Below, one piece after another: positions 27,516 to 37,421 of a stretch of 64,000 nucleotides of DNA (positions within the stretch are counted from its first letter, which is position 1; every line of letters starts with the position of its first letter). The DNA is taken from assembly GCF_002954615.1 (NCBI RefSeq), contig NZ_MSCJ01000001.1, positions 310,001 to 374,000 of the forward strand, in the 5' to 3' direction. Below the pieces are notes generated by a model. It saw only the letters and a program-made list of their open reading frames with translations. It searched no databases and had not been told where the DNA came from. Source of the stretch: Photobacterium angustum (GTDB taxonomy: Bacteria > Pseudomonadota > Gammaproteobacteria > Enterobacterales > Vibrionaceae). The position numbers and the translations under genes were made by a program.

Positions 27516-28029
27516 GAGTAATAAAACCTTTTGTTTTGAATTTTTGTGAACGCCTTGTGCGTTTCGATGTGGCTATATTAATTCTTTCAAAAAACAAAAC
27601 AATTGCGTAATTTGGTAATTAATTATTACTATTGTGTAATAATATATATTGGTGGTATGAATTAGGCTCGGGATGGGGTGTAGGTTATTGAATTTATGGG
27701 AAATGAAGTGAGATTCGATTTTTGAGTGATGCAAAGCAGAACTGGTGTGAAAGAGGAATTATGCTGGTGGTTCACATTCTTTATTCAATTGTAACGTGGG
27801 GAATTAGACCTAAATAGGACACTTTTGTGAGTAAAAGGATGGTTTGAACTCATTTTTTATGTGAATTCAGATTATATAGTGCATAAAAGATGACATATGT
27901 TAAATAGGTCTAAATTCGTTATTTTTTGACAGTTAATTTACGTTAGCTATTGTAATTTTAACTGTTCATCCATACATGTATAATTGTGCGTTGTGCATTT
28001 TGTTGATCTTCATTTAAGGGCTTAAAGTT
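27516..28029. other. 514-bp gap between two divergent small genes
   Basis: No coding frame seen. It contains a possible promoter for the rightward gene (27926-27953) and the upstream region of the leftward exported protein. A 9-bp inverted repeat, TTAGACCTA (27804-27812) and TAGGTCTAA (27905-27913), is separated by 92 bp and may be chance. Confidence 0.5.
27926..27953 (+). promoter_or_regulatory. candidate sigma-70 promoter
   Basis: TTGACA (27926-27931), 16-bp spacer, TATTGT (27948-27953), about 75 bp before the ATG of the Asn-Gly-rich protein gene. Perfect -35, weak -10. Confidence 0.4.
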
Positions 28030-28269
28030 ATGGCTAAAGGTTCTAGTATTAATGGCAATGGCAATGGCAATGGCAATGGCAATGGCGGTGGTAATCGTGG
28101 TGGGAATGATACTTATACTATTACTGGGAGAGGTACTGTAAGTCGTTCACAATTAGTTCGTGAAGTTCGTAAAGGTAAGCACCCTGATACTCATATCTAC
28201 TTACGAAATGGTGTCGAATACGCTAGAAATAACCCGAATAGAAGTAAGCCTGATAACATCAATAATTAA
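28030..28269 (+). CDS. Asn-Gly-repeat small protein, DUF3892-like C-terminal part
   Basis: A 79-residue protein. Residues 8-19 are six Asn-Gly pairs encoded by six exact 6-bp AATGGC units, then a Gly/Arg-rich linker; residues 27-79 (TYTITGRGTVSRSQLVREVRKGKH... PDNINN) resemble the short DUF3892 domain in its pattern of a strand, a helix starting with S-R-x-x-L and an ending D-N-x-x-N. No signal peptide, basic. A possible ribosome site AAGGGC lies about 10 bases before ATG. Function unknown. Confidence 0.62.
   Translation: MAKGSSINGNGNGNGNGNGGGNRGGNDTYTITGRGTVSRSQLVREVRKGKHPDTHIYLRNGVEYARNNPNRSKPDNINN
28051..28086 (+). repeat. six AATGGC hexanucleotide units
   Basis: Short tandem repeat within the small gene. 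Because the unit is 6 bp, gain or loss of copies changes the Asn-Gly length without shifting frame. Confidence 0.9.
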
Positions 28270-28316
28270 CTAGGTTATTTATTGTTTATGGCGGCATCTA
28301 TCCTCTTGAGTTAGTA

Positions 28317-28622
28317 ATGTTCAAAACTATCAAATATAGATATACAAAAATTTTATTAGGCTTAGTGAAAGCTAAGAGACTTTATGTTGCAACGATAATT
28401 AAATCGTGGGCATCCATTTCTTTTATGGTGTTGATTTTATTATTTTTTGTTTTTATAAAAAACGACTTATTAGATACAACCCCTTATTGGCATTTACTAG
28501 CGAAAGGCGCAGTCATTTTTGCATCATTTACTTTATCTGTATGGGAAAATTACATAAGTTGTAAAAATATTAAATTTAAACTAATTTCGAAATCGTTAAG
28601 GAAAAATGCTCAGTTAATATAG
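28317..28622 (+). CDS. small predicted membrane protein, unknown
   Basis: A 101-residue protein with two hydrophobic segments (about residues 32-48, SISFMVLILLFFVFI, and 58-76, HLLAKGAVIFASFTLSVW), basic ends, and no recognised family. It follows the Asn-Gly-rich gene by 47 bp in the same direction and precedes a terminator, so the two may be co-transcribed. The ribosome site is weak and codons are A+T-rich, so its being a real gene is likely but not certain. Confidence 0.5.
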   Translation: MFKTIKYRYTKILLGLVKAKRLYVATIIKSWASISFMVLILLFFVFIKNDLLDTTPYWHLLAKGAVIFASFTLSVWENYISCKNIKFKLISKSLRKNAQLI

Positions 28623-28686
28623 ATGATTAATTGTTAGTTTTTAATAACTAGTATGCATAAATAGAGTTATTGTTAAATACACATTC

Positions 28687-28712
28687 AAAAGATCGCTATA
28701 CAGCGGTCTTTT
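28687..28712 (+). terminator. intrinsic terminator after the small membrane-protein gene
   Basis: AAAAGATCGCT (28687-28697) pairs with AGCGGTCTTTT (28702-28712) with one G-U pair, followed by more T. Confidence 0.8.
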
Positions 28713-28885
28713 TTCATTTTAACTTACCTAAAACTACACCTAACTTCCCCAAACTAACTCCCTGACTTATTTATCAAAAATAAAATTCCGTGATAGCTGT
28801 GTAAGGCAGTGAAATAGCAGATGTGGTTTGGGAGATCTCACGGTACAATCAGCAGATTATTTCTGGCTAGGTTGCGCATTATATT

Positions 28886-30118
28886 ATGAAAATTATCCAT
28901 ACCTCTGACTGGCACTTAGGGCATCAACTCCACGGTTATAACCGCGACTATGAACATCAAGCGTTCTTAGATTGGTTAGCCGATGAACTTGAAGCTCAGC
29001 AAGCGGATGCCTTGTTAGTCGCTGGCGATATTTTCGATACTGCCAACCCACCCGCTAGCGCATGGCGCATGTTGTATCGCTTTTTGGCGAAAGTGTCGAA
29101 AACCCTACCGAATTTAGATGTAGTGATGATTGGTGGTAATCATGATTCACCAAGCAAGCTTGATGCGCCTCATGAACTATTAAAAGCCTTTGATTTGCAT
29201 ATGGTTGGCGGCATCCATCGTTTAGAAGATGGTACCTTAGATGTTAAGCGTATGCTGGTGCCTATCACCAATAAAGATAAACAAACTGCCGCGTATGTAT
29301 TAGCTGTGCCGTTTTTGCGCAGCGCCGATTTACGTACCGATAATCTTGATGAAAACGAAGACCGCTTAATTAAAGGGGTAGAAGTGCTATATAGCGATAT
29401 GACCCAAGCCGCCCGTGAATTGCTTACGCCAGAACAAGCGATGATCGGCATGGGACACGCGTACATGGCATCAGGGCAATTATCTGAAATGTCAGAACGC
29501 CGAGTACTTGGCGGTAATCAACATGCGCTACCAGCCTCAATTTTTGCTGATGACATGAGTTATGTCGCGCTTGGACATTTGCATCTAGCCCAAAAAGTGG
29601 CGAAGAAAGAGAATGTTCGTTATAGCGGTTCGCCGATTCCACTGTCGATGTCAGAGCGTAATTATAACCACCAAATTTTAGCAGTAGAGTTTGATGGTAG
29701 TGACGTTAAAGCGATTGAAGAGATCAGTATTCCTCGCTGTGTCGACATGCTTAAAGTGCCAACCAAACCCGCGCCGTTAGATGAAGTGTTAGTAGCATTA
29801 AAAGCCTTACCTGACGATGAATTGTCACGTGAGCAACAACCCTTTTTAGAAGTGCATGTGTTGCTTGATAAACCACAAGCCTTATTGCGTGAAAAAGTGC
29901 TGCAAGCATTAGAAGGTAAATCTGTTCGTCTTGCCAAAATTACGCCCCATTACAGCCAACGCGAGCAACAAGATAGCTTGCAACACCGTCGATTATCAGA
30001 GGTGTCGCCACAACAAGTGTTCGCATTAAGTTGGAATAAGAAATTCGATGGTGAGCCAACTGAAGCAATGGCTGAAGCGTTTGAAACCCTATTAACTCAA
30101 GTTGAAGAACAAGAATAA
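28886..30118 (+). CDS. sbcD: exonuclease subunit SbcD
   Basis: Nuclease subunit of the SbcCD (Mre11-Rad50 type) complex that opens hairpins and trims DNA ends. The 410 residues carry the metallophosphoesterase motifs HTSDWHLGH (5-13), GDIFDTANP, GGNHDSPSKL and ALGHLHLAQKV. Followed by sbcC 14 bp downstream in the same operon. Confidence 0.96.
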   Translation: MKIIHTSDWHLGHQLHGYNRDYEHQAFLDWLADELEAQQADALLVAGDIFDTANPPASAWRMLYRFLAKVSKTLPNLDVVMIGGNHDSPSKLDAPHELLKAFDLHMVGGIHRLEDGTLDVKRMLVPITNKDKQTAAYVLAVPFLRSADLRTDNLDENEDRLIKGVEVLYSDMTQAARELLTPEQAMIGMGHAYMASGQLSEMSERRVLGGNQHALPASIFADDMSYVALGHLHLAQKVAKKENVRYSGSPIPLSMSERNYNHQILAVEFDGSDVKAIEEISIPRCVDMLKVPTKPAPLDEVLVALKALPDDELSREQQPFLEVHVLLDKPQALLREKVLQALEGKSVRLAKITPHYSQREQQDSLQHRRLSEVSPQQVFALSWNKKFDGEPTEAMAEAFETLLTQVEEQE

Positions 30119-30132
30119 GAGAGATAATAACA

Positions 30133-33100
30133 ATGAAAATCCTTGCGCTTCGTGGTGAAAATTTAGCGAGTTTACAAACCAAATTTGAGATTGATTTTGC
30201 GGGTGGCAGATTAGGCGATGCTGGCTTGTTTGCGATCACAGGTAAAACAGGGGCGGGTAAATCAACCTTGCTCGATGCGATTTGTTTGGCGTTGTTTGAT
30301 CGTATTCCGCGTTTGCAATCAAATAAAAAGAACGATGCTGAAATCGGTCGTGATGATGAAGACAATCGCATCAAAGCCAATGATGTGCGTAGTATTTTAT
30401 CACGCGGTAAAGGTGAAGGTTTTGCCGAAGTCGATTTTATTGCCAATGATGGTTCACATTGGCGTTCGCATTGGCATGTTCGTCGTGCCCGTGGTCGTGC
30501 AGAAGGCAAAATTCAAGCTGCTGAACAGTGGTTAGAAAACATTGAAACAGGGCAGCGTTTCGCGGGTAAAAAACAAGAACTACAAGCGGAAATTGAAAAG
30601 CTGATCGGCTTGAGCTTTGATCAGTTTCGTCGTGCTGTGATGTTGCCACAAGGCGAATTCGCGGCATTTCTAAAAGCAGGAGCTGATGAACGTGCAGCAC
30701 TGTTAGAGCGTATGACGGGCGGTGAAATTTACGGTCGATTATCCATTGCGGCTCATGAACGTGCCAAAGATGAAAAGCTAAAACTGACGCAACTTCAAGG
30801 TAAGTTAGGTGATATCGCACTGTTAACTGACGAAGAGCGCGAAGCATTAAATACTCAATTGGTCAGTGCTCGTGAACAAGTAAATAGCCAGCAACAAAAG
30901 TTAGAGCAACTAAAACAGCATCAAGATGTGTTGGTGAATGCTGAAAAACTGACGCAGCGTATTGGTGAAAGTGAGCAGCAGTTAGTACAAGCCAAGCAAG
31001 ACCAACAATTAGCCGCGCCACGTTATCTGCAATTGACCAAATATGAGCAAGCACTGCCTGCTCGCGGTGATTTCACGCTATTAACCCAAGCACAGCAACA
31101 AGTGATCAAGTGGCAGCAATCACTACAATCAGCGACCGCTGAATTAACAGCTAAGCAGCAGCAACAAGGGCAATTACAAACGAGTGTTGAGCAAAGCCAG
31201 CAGCAATTAGCGCAAAAACAACAGCTGTTAACCGATCTTGAGCCAAAGCTAAAACAGGCGGCAAGTATTGAGCAAAAGCGTGATGCTTTACAGCAGCAAA
31301 GCGCAGAGTTACAGCAGCAATTAGCTGGCTTAAATAAAGACCTCACGATCCAGCGTGAGCAACTTTTGAGTAAGCAACAACAGCAACACGCCGCCCAGTT
31401 ACAACAGCAACAAGTGATCGCTGCATTGGCTCAAGCGCAAGGGGTAAAAGCCTTGGCTGAGCAGCAAAATGCGATTAAAGATAACATCAGCCAGTATCAA
31501 CAAGCGCAAAGCCAAATTGCACAGCTGCAAACTGACATAAAACAGCGTGAAACAACATTAACGAGCGTGGCGCAGCAGCAGATCCAATTGGATAAACAGC
31601 TTTCTGCATTGGATCAGCAAAAGCTGCAATTAACGCAGCAAACCGCTGAGCACGATCTAACTGCATTAGAGCAATTACAAGATCAAGAACGCCAGCATTA
31701 CGCTGCATATCAGCAATTAAGTAGTAAGCTAAAAGAGAGTTTATTCGGCCTAGATAAATGGCATGGTTTGCTTCAACAGCGTGATAAATCTCAGCTTCAG
31801 CAGCAAGGTTTAGTGACGAATATTGCTAGCTGTGAGCAACGTTTGGCGGTATTAGCGCCTGAGTTATTACAACTCGATGCACAGCATAAAGAAGTAGAGC
31901 TTCAGCTAAACCAAAGCCGTGCTGTCATGAGCTTAACTGACTATCGCGAGCAGCTTGTTGAAGGTGAAGCTTGCCCACTGTGTGGCTCTGAAAATCATCC
32001 TTATCAACAGCATAATCCGCAAGTTGAAAGCATTATTAGCCAACAACAACAGCGATTACAGCAATTAGCCCAGCAATTGCAAGATGCTAATGCCGAGCAG
32101 CGCCAGCTAACTCAATCTGTTTTGCAAGATAAGCAACGTCATACTGACGTTGAGCAAGAGATTGCAGATTTTAATAATACGATTCAAACGTTAGTTAATC
32201 AGCAGCAATGCCATTGGACCGATCTTATGGCAACGGATCTAAATGCCATTACTTTGACTGAAATTACCTTATCGACTGATAGCGATGTAGCTCAGCTTTC
32301 TCATTATCAAGCACATTGGTCACAAGCAGTCGATGATGCTAAATCGCAAATGCAGCAGATTAAAGTACAGGGTGAGCAGCGCAAAGTGCTGATTGAAGAG
32401 GTCAAGCAACAGCAGCTTCAATTACAGCAATTAACTAAGCAAGAAGCTGATCTGAAAGAGCAAGGCTATCTGCTAACTCAGCAGCAAACTCAAGCGCAAG
32501 AACAATGTAATGCGTTTACGGCACAAGCTAATAATGTGCAAAACGTGATAGCTGAAAGACAGCAGGCGTTAATGACAATCTATGGTAATGACGCATGGAT
32601 AAACGCATTAGCTCAGCAAGGTAAAGCGGGCTTTATTGCCGATTTAGAGCGCCAAGTTCAACAATATCAAACCAATGTTGAGCAACAGCAATTGCTTGAA
32701 AAACAGCTGACAGAACTTGCACCAGTGCTCGCAACATTAACCAATAGCGTTCAACATGGTGAGCAACAAGCCCATGAGTTAACTGCAAAAGTAGCCCGTC
32801 TTGCGAAAGAGCAACAGGTTTGTTGGCAACAACGTATTGAGCTTATTGGCGATCAGCCACTCGATACGATTGAACGCTTAGCCAAAGCCGATGTTGATGC
32901 ACAGCAGCAACAATGCCAACAGCGACAAACACAATTAAACCAATTGGCAGAAGTGATTGCTGCAGAGTTAACCAAACAGCAGAGCGCGACCCAACAATTA
33001 GCAGAATCTGAAACGGCGCAACAGAGTCTACAACAAGTGTGGCAAGCATGGTTGGAAAAACTCGCGTTAACGGAGGCTGAATTAACGGCATTATTAAGTC

Positions 33101-33930
33101 ACGATGAGGCATGGTTACAGCAAGAGCGCAGTGAGCTAAAACAGCTAGAGCAAGCGGTGTCGCAAGGAGAAACTATTGTTAAAGAAAGACAACAAGCACA
33201 GGTTGATTATCAGCCGACGGTTGAATTGGCCAAGCAGTGGTTTAGTGAACATGACATTAGTGATGACGCCTCAACTCAGCAGCAATTGTTTAGCCAATGG
33301 CAGACGGAAAAATCGCAACTTGATGATCAAGTCTTCCAATTACGCCAACGTTTAGATTTAGGCGAACAAGCTGAGAAACAAGCAGGCGATCTTCGCTCAG
33401 CATTAGCGACCCAGCAAACGCAAACCGAGCTATGGATGGAAATGAGTGATTTAATCGGCTCGGCTACGGGTAATAAATTCCGTACCTTGGCTCAAGGATT
33501 AACGCTGCAACAGCTAGTGATTAATGCCAACCATCACTTGCAAGATCTTGCGCCACGTTATGCGTTACAACCGGTACCGGGAAGCCCTTTGGCGTTGCAG
33601 GTTATTGATCATGATATGGGGGATGAAGTACGTAGTGTGGAATCGCTCTCGGGGGGCGAGAGTTTCTTAGTGTCGTTGTCTTTGGCTTTAGCCTTAGCCT
33701 CTCTGGCGGCAGACACTCGACAGCTCGGCTCTCTGTTTATTGATGAAGGGTTTGGCACCCTAGATCCCGATAGTTTAGAAATGGCATTAGCCTGCCTTGA
33801 CGCACTTCAAGCTGATGGTAGACAAATTGGCGTTATCTCTCACGTTGGCACTTTAGTTGAGCGTATCGGGGTGCAAGTAGCTGTTGAAGCACAAGGCGGC
33901 GGACGTAGTAATATTGCCATAAAAGGTTAA
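30133..33930 (+). CDS. sbcC: exonuclease subunit SbcC, unusually long
   Basis: Rad50-like SMC-type ATPase partner of SbcD. The 1,265 residues have an N-terminal Walker A GKTGAGKST (37-45), a very Gln-rich coiled coil in two arms, a zinc hook CPLC (C614, C617) at the apex, the ABC signature SLSGGESFLVSLSLALA (about 1171) and Walker B LFIDEGFGTLDPDS. E. coli SbcC is about 1,048 residues; the extra length lies in the coiled-coil arms, rich in QQQ runs. Reading frame is intact. Confidence 0.96.
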   Translation: MKILALRGENLASLQTKFEIDFAGGRLGDAGLFAITGKTGAGKSTLLDAICLALFDRIPRLQSNKKNDAEIGRDDEDNRIKANDVRSILSRGKGEGFAEVDFIANDGSHWRSHWHVRRARGRAEGKIQAAEQWLENIETGQRFAGKKQELQAEIEKLIGLSFDQFRRAVMLPQGEFAAFLKAGADERAALLERMTGGEIYGRLSIAAHERAKDEKLKLTQLQGKLGDIALLTDEEREALNTQLVSAREQVNSQQQKLEQLKQHQDVLVNAEKLTQRIGESEQQLVQAKQDQQLAAPRYLQLTKYEQALPARGDFTLLTQAQQQVIKWQQSLQSATAELTAKQQQQGQLQTSVEQSQQQLAQKQQLLTDLEPKLKQAASIEQKRDALQQQSAELQQQLAGLNKDLTIQREQLLSKQQQQHAAQLQQQQVIAALAQAQGVKALAEQQNAIKDNISQYQQAQSQIAQLQTDIKQRETTLTSVAQQQIQLDKQLSALDQQKLQLTQQTAEHDLTALEQLQDQERQHYAAYQQLSSKLKESLFGLDKWHGLLQQRDKSQLQQQGLVTNIASCEQRLAVLAPELLQLDAQHKEVELQLNQSRAVMSLTDYREQLVEGEACPLCGSENHPYQQHNPQVESIISQQQQRLQQLAQQLQDANAEQRQLTQSVLQDKQRHTDVEQEIADFNNTIQTLVNQQQCHWTDLMATDLNAITLTEITLSTDSDVAQLSHYQAHWSQAVDDAKSQMQQIKVQGEQRKVLIEEVKQQQLQLQQLTKQEADLKEQGYLLTQQQTQAQEQCNAFTAQANNVQNVIAERQQALMTIYGNDAWINALAQQGKAGFIADLERQVQQYQTNVEQQQLLEKQLTELAPVLATLTNSVQHGEQQAHELTAKVARLAKEQQVCWQQRIELIGDQPLDTIERLAKADVDAQQQQCQQRQTQLNQLAEVIAAELTKQQSATQQLAESETAQQSLQQVWQAWLEKLALTEAELTALLSHDEAWLQQERSELKQLEQAVSQGETIVKERQQAQVDYQPTVELAKQWFSEHDISDDASTQQQLFSQWQTEKSQLDDQVFQLRQRLDLGEQAEKQAGDLRSALATQQTQTELWMEMSDLIGSATGNKFRTLAQGLTLQQLVINANHHLQDLAPRYALQPVPGSPLALQVIDHDMGDEVRSVESLSGGESFLVSLSLALALASLAADTRQLGSLFIDEGFGTLDPDSLEMALACLDALQADGRQIGVISHVGTLVERIGVQVAVEAQGGGRSNIAIKG

Positions 33931-34042
33931 TATAAATACGCATTAACTCATTGTAATTATTTAATATTCATCTCGTTATTTTATAAATTATGAGAGTATT
34001 TAAATGTTACATATTCAACTTAGTTTATACTTTTATTACAAT

Positions 34043-34076
34043 AAGTCACAAAAGTGTAATATTAAGAACACATAAT
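34043..34076 (+). promoter_or_regulatory. Pho box and -10 element before phoB
   Basis: Two 7-bp direct repeats AAGTCAC (34043-34049) and GTGTAAT (34054-34060), separated by AAAA, fit the CTGTCAT-N4-CTGTCAT form of PhoB sites (4 and 5 of 7 matches). CATAAT (34071-34076) begins exactly 10 bp later, the usual spacing for PhoB-activated promoters. This implies autoregulation of phoBR. Confidence 0.62.
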
Positions 34077-34117
34077 GGCGCTTGTCAGATGAAGCAAACG
34101 ACTAGGTATATTTGATT

Positions 34118-34807
34118 ATGGTAAGACGGATTCTTGTGGTAGAAGATGAAGCTCCAATTCGTGAAATGCTATGTTTCGTGTTGGAGCAAAAGGGCTATCA
34201 AGCGATAGAAGCTGAGGACTATGACACAGCACTAGAAAAAATGTGCGAACCTTATCCTGAGCTTATTCTCATGGACTGGATGTTACCCGGTGGTTCAGGT
34301 ATTAACCTGATCAAACACCTTAAGCGCGATGAACTTACACGCCAAATCCCTGTTGTTATGTTAACAGCACGTGGTGAGGAAGAAGATAAGGTTCGTGGTC
34401 TTGAAGTAGGTGCGGATGATTACATCACTAAACCATTCTCTCCAAAAGAGTTAATGGCACGCTTAAAAGCCGTTATGCGTCGTGTATCACCAACAGCATT
34501 AGATGATGTGATTGATGTGCAAGGATTGAAATTAGATCCTGTATCGCACCGTGTGACATCGGATGATGAGCCATTAGAGATGGGCCCAACAGAGTTTAAA
34601 ATGTTGCACTTCTTTATGACGCACCAAGAGCGCGTTTATAGTCGTGAACAGTTACTCAATAATGTTTGGGGCACTAACGTCTATGTTGAAGATCGTACTG
34701 TTGATGTTCACATTCGTCGTTTACGTAAAGCGTTAGAATCAGGCGGACACGATAAGATGGTACAAACGGTACGTGGAGCAGGTTATCGTTTTTCAACTCG
34801 CCCATAG
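34118..34807 (+). CDS. phoB: phosphate response regulator PhoB
   Basis: OmpR-type response regulator that activates phosphate-starvation genes. The 229 residues include the phospho-acceptor D53 in [13 protein letters not shown], acidic pocket E9-D10, K in TKPFSPKEL, and a winged-helix domain ([14 protein letters not shown].. [12 protein letters not shown]). Nearly colinear with E. coli PhoB. ATG 34118 is chosen to match [13 protein letters not shown]; an in-frame TTG two codons earlier is rejected. The ribosome site is weak. Confidence 0.96.
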   Translation: MVRRILVVEDEAPIREMLCFVLEQKGYQAIEAEDYDTALEKMCEPYPELILMDWMLPGGSGINLIKHLKRDELTRQIPVVMLTARGEEEDKVRGLEVGADDYITKPFSPKELMARLKAVMRRVSPTALDDVIDVQGLKLDPVSHRVTSDDEPLEMGPTEFKMLHFFMTHQERVYSREQLLNNVWGTNVYVEDRTVDVHIRRLRKALESGGHDKMVQTVRGAGYRFSTRP

Positions 34808-34925
34808 TAGTGATTCACAACCCACACTCGGGTTAGCTATATAAAGAAAAATACGAGCCTTCACCCATTATCGCAGTTCGATAAGGTTGGAGGTTGTGTT
34901 GTTTGTACGAGTAAAGAAATTTAAT

Positions 34926-34954
34926 GTAACGGATCCATACCATAACTCCGTTAC
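34926..34954 (+). promoter_or_regulatory. hairpin directly before the phoR ribosome site
   Basis: GTAACGGA (34926-34933) and TCCGTTAC (34947-34954) are perfect complements around 13 bases and end one base before AAGGAG of phoR. There is no T-run. It may adjust phoR translation or stability relative to phoB in the shared transcript. Confidence 0.55.
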
Positions 34955-34966
34955 AAGGAGTAAAGC

Positions 34967-36298
34967 ATGGTCGAAAGATTGTCATGGAAAAAATTGGTAT
35001 GGGAGTTAATTCTGTTTTATCTACCGTGGATCATCCTTGGTATGATTTTCGGTTATTTACCATGGTTTTTACTCGTCGCAACTTGGATCCAACTGATTTG
35101 GCATTTCCACAATCAATTGAAAATGTCTGATTGGTTATGGAAAGATCGTAGCCTTACTCCTCCTTCTGGCTCTGGTAGTTGGGAGCCGCTATTTAATGGC
35201 ATGTATCGTTTACAACAACGTAATCGTCGTCGCCGTAAAGAACTCACCACCCTAATTCGTCGTTTCCGTAATGGTGCTGAATCATTGCCTGATGCGGTTG
35301 TTGTATTCCGTAGTGAAGGCAATATCGTTTGGTGCAATAAATTAGCGCAGCAATTATTGGGCTTACGTTGGCCTGATGATGCGGGTCAACCTATCAGTAA
35401 CTTATTAAGAAGCCCTGATTTTGTCCGTTATCTGGCAAGACAATCTTTTGATACGCCATTAGAAATCACTTCACCTATGAACTATGACCGTACCCTAGAG
35501 CTAAGGATCATGCGTTATACCGAAGGTGAGTATTTGATGGCGGTACGTGATGTATCTCAGCTTAAACAGCTTGAAGGTATGCGTCGTAATTTCTTTGCTA
35601 ACGTTTCTCACGAATTGCGAACGCCAATGACGGTGCTGCAAGGTTATCTTGAAATGTCGTCAGATCCTGACATGTTATCGGGACCGATGTGGGATCGTGC
35701 ACATGGGGTGATGACGGAGCAATTAGCACGAATGAATGCGCTAGTTGAACAGTTATTAACCTTGTCAAAAATTGAAGCCGCTCCAACCATTGAGTTAGAG
35801 GAAGTGGTGGATGTACCTGCTATGTTAGATATTTTAGAAAAAGAAGCGATCTCACTCAGTGGGGATAAAAATCAGCACTTTACTTTCGAGATTGATCAGA
35901 GCTTAAGTGTTTTAGGTGATGATGATCAGCTACGTAGTGCAATTTCTAATTTGGTCTATAACGCGGTTAAACATACTCCAAGTGATGCTGATATTACGGT
36001 TCGTTGGTATCGCTCGCCTAACGGTGCAAGATTAGAAGTAACAGATAGCGGTGAGGGCATTGAAGCTCAACATATTCATCGCTTAACAGAGCGTTTCTAC
36101 CGCGTGGATAAAGCCCGTTCTCGTGAAACTGGCGGTAGTGGTTTAGGACTGGCGATTGTAAAACATGCTTTGAGCCACCATGACTCCCATTTAGAAATCG
36201 AAAGTGAGCTTGAAAAGGGCAGTACCTTTGCATTTACGCTACCGTCTCGATTAATTGCAGATAACACTCAAACGGCTGAATTAGCTGGTGATATTTAG
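34967..36298 (+). CDS. phoR: phosphate sensor histidine kinase PhoR
   Basis: Inner-membrane kinase that phosphorylates PhoB when phosphate is scarce and receives the PstSCAB-PhoU signal. The 443 residues have an N-terminal hydrophobic hairpin (about 8-48) with almost no periplasmic loop, a PAS-like segment (about 95-195), H215 in [20 protein letters not shown], and the ATPase boxes [15 protein letters not shown] and [21 protein letters not shown] precedes ATG. Confidence 0.95.
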   Translation: MVERLSWKKLVWELILFYLPWIILGMIFGYLPWFLLVATWIQLIWHFHNQLKMSDWLWKDRSLTPPSGSGSWEPLFNGMYRLQQRNRRRRKELTTLIRRFRNGAESLPDAVVVFRSEGNIVWCNKLAQQLLGLRWPDDAGQPISNLLRSPDFVRYLARQSFDTPLEITSPMNYDRTLELRIMRYTEGEYLMAVRDVSQLKQLEGMRRNFFANVSHELRTPMTVLQGYLEMSSDPDMLSGPMWDRAHGVMTEQLARMNALVEQLLTLSKIEAAPTIELEEVVDVPAMLDILEKEAISLSGDKNQHFTFEIDQSLSVLGDDDQLRSAISNLVYNAVKHTPSDADITVRWYRSPNGARLEVTDSGEGIEAQHIHRLTERFYRVDKARSRETGGSGLGLAIVKHALSHHDSHLEIESELEKGSTFAFTLPSRLIADNTQTAELAGDI

Positions 36299-36321
36299 AA
36301 GTGATTAAAGAGATGAAATGT

Positions 36322-37323
36322 ATGGATAAGCGATTGAAATCTTTTGTTGGGGTATTGTTGTTATTACTAGCTGGCAGCACTCAGGCTGAAACTGAAAACT
36401 CCAGTATAGAAACATCAAGCGTTAAAGCAGCAGAGACGGGCTTATTGCCTTATCAGAAAGTGAGTGGCATTTCGGGTAACTTGTCGTCAGTTGGTTCGGA
36501 TACCCTAGCGAACTTAATGACTTATTGGGCGGAAGAATTTAAACGTCGCTATCCAAACGTCAATATTCAAATTCAAACCGCAGGCTCATCAACAGCGCCA
36601 ACCGCATTAATTGAAGCAACAGCACAACTTGGCCCGATGAGCCGAGCAATGAAAAACAAAGAAATTGAAGCATTTGAGCAAGAATATGGTTATAAACCGA
36701 CTGCGATTAAAGTTGCTGTCGATGCGCTTGCGGTGTTTGTGCATGAAGATAATCCATTAAAGGGGATTAACTTTGAGCAGTTAGATGCGATTTATTCACG
36801 AACATTGCGTTGTGGTGCATTAAAGCCAATTACCGAATGGGGACAGCTAGGCTTACCCGGTAGCTGGAAAGATCGTAGTATCCAGATCTACGGACGAAAT
36901 TCAGTTTCAGGGACGTATGGTTATTTTAAAAAGCATGCGTTGTGTCGTGGGGATTTTCGTAACAATGTTAATGAGCAACCGGGCTCGGCATCAGTTGTAC
37001 AATCGGTATCAACCTCATTAAATGCGATTGGTTATTCTGGGATAGGCTATAAAACGACAGGTATTAAAGCGATACCTGTGGCACGTGAAGGGGACGATTA
37101 CGTTGAAGCGACGATTGAGAATTCCGTCAGTGGTCATTACCCATTATCACGCTTTTTATATATTTATGTTAATAAAAACCCGAACAAGCCGTTAGCACCG
37201 ATGGAAGGTGAATTTCTGCGGTTTATTTTATCGAGTGACGGCCAGAAAATTGTCCAAAAAGACGGTTATATTCCGTTACCCGTAAAGGTTGTTGAACAAA
37301 ATATTGCAGCGCTTGGGCTGTAA
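36322..37323 (+). CDS. pstS: phosphate-binding protein, PstS family
   Basis: Periplasmic phosphate-binding subunit for the Pst importer. The 333 residues have a signal peptide ([22 protein letters not shown]) and family motifs [30 protein letters not shown] and [11 protein letters not shown] lining the anion site. ATG 36322 is preferred (AAAGAG at nine bases); GTG 36301 and ATG 36313 are alternatives. It follows phoR by a few bases as the third gene of phoB-phoR-pstS, separated from pstCAB by ppx-ppk. Confidence 0.9.
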   Translation: MDKRLKSFVGVLLLLLAGSTQAETENSSIETSSVKAAETGLLPYQKVSGISGNLSSVGSDTLANLMTYWAEEFKRRYPNVNIQIQTAGSSTAPTALIEATAQLGPMSRAMKNKEIEAFEQEYGYKPTAIKVAVDALAVFVHEDNPLKGINFEQLDAIYSRTLRCGALKPITEWGQLGLPGSWKDRSIQIYGRNSVSGTYGYFKKHALCRGDFRNNVNEQPGSASVVQSVSTSLNAIGYSGIGYKTTGIKAIPVAREGDDYVEATIENSVSGHYPLSRFLYIYVNKNPNKPLAPMEGEFLRFILSSDGQKIVQKDGYIPLPVKVVEQNIAALGL

Positions 37324-37372
37324 CTGTGGATGATTTTTTACTGACTAATACGGCAAGTATAAATCTTTAATT

Positions 37373-37405
37373 AACAACGCCAGCATTTCGCTGGCGTTGT
37401 TGTTT
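37373..37405 (+). terminator. intrinsic terminator of phoB-phoR-pstS
   Basis: AACAACGCCAGC (37373-37384) pairs perfectly with GCTGGCGTTGTT (37390-37401) around ATTTC, followed by GTTTT. It lies between convergent pstS and ppx. Confidence 0.82.
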
Positions 37406-37421
37406 TAACTGTTAGGCATAA

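Noticed and set aside
27804..27913. 9-bp inverted repeat TTAGACCTA/TAGGTCTAA as ends of a small mobile element
   Set aside because: Too short, no target-site duplication, and only 92 bp of non-coding sequence between.
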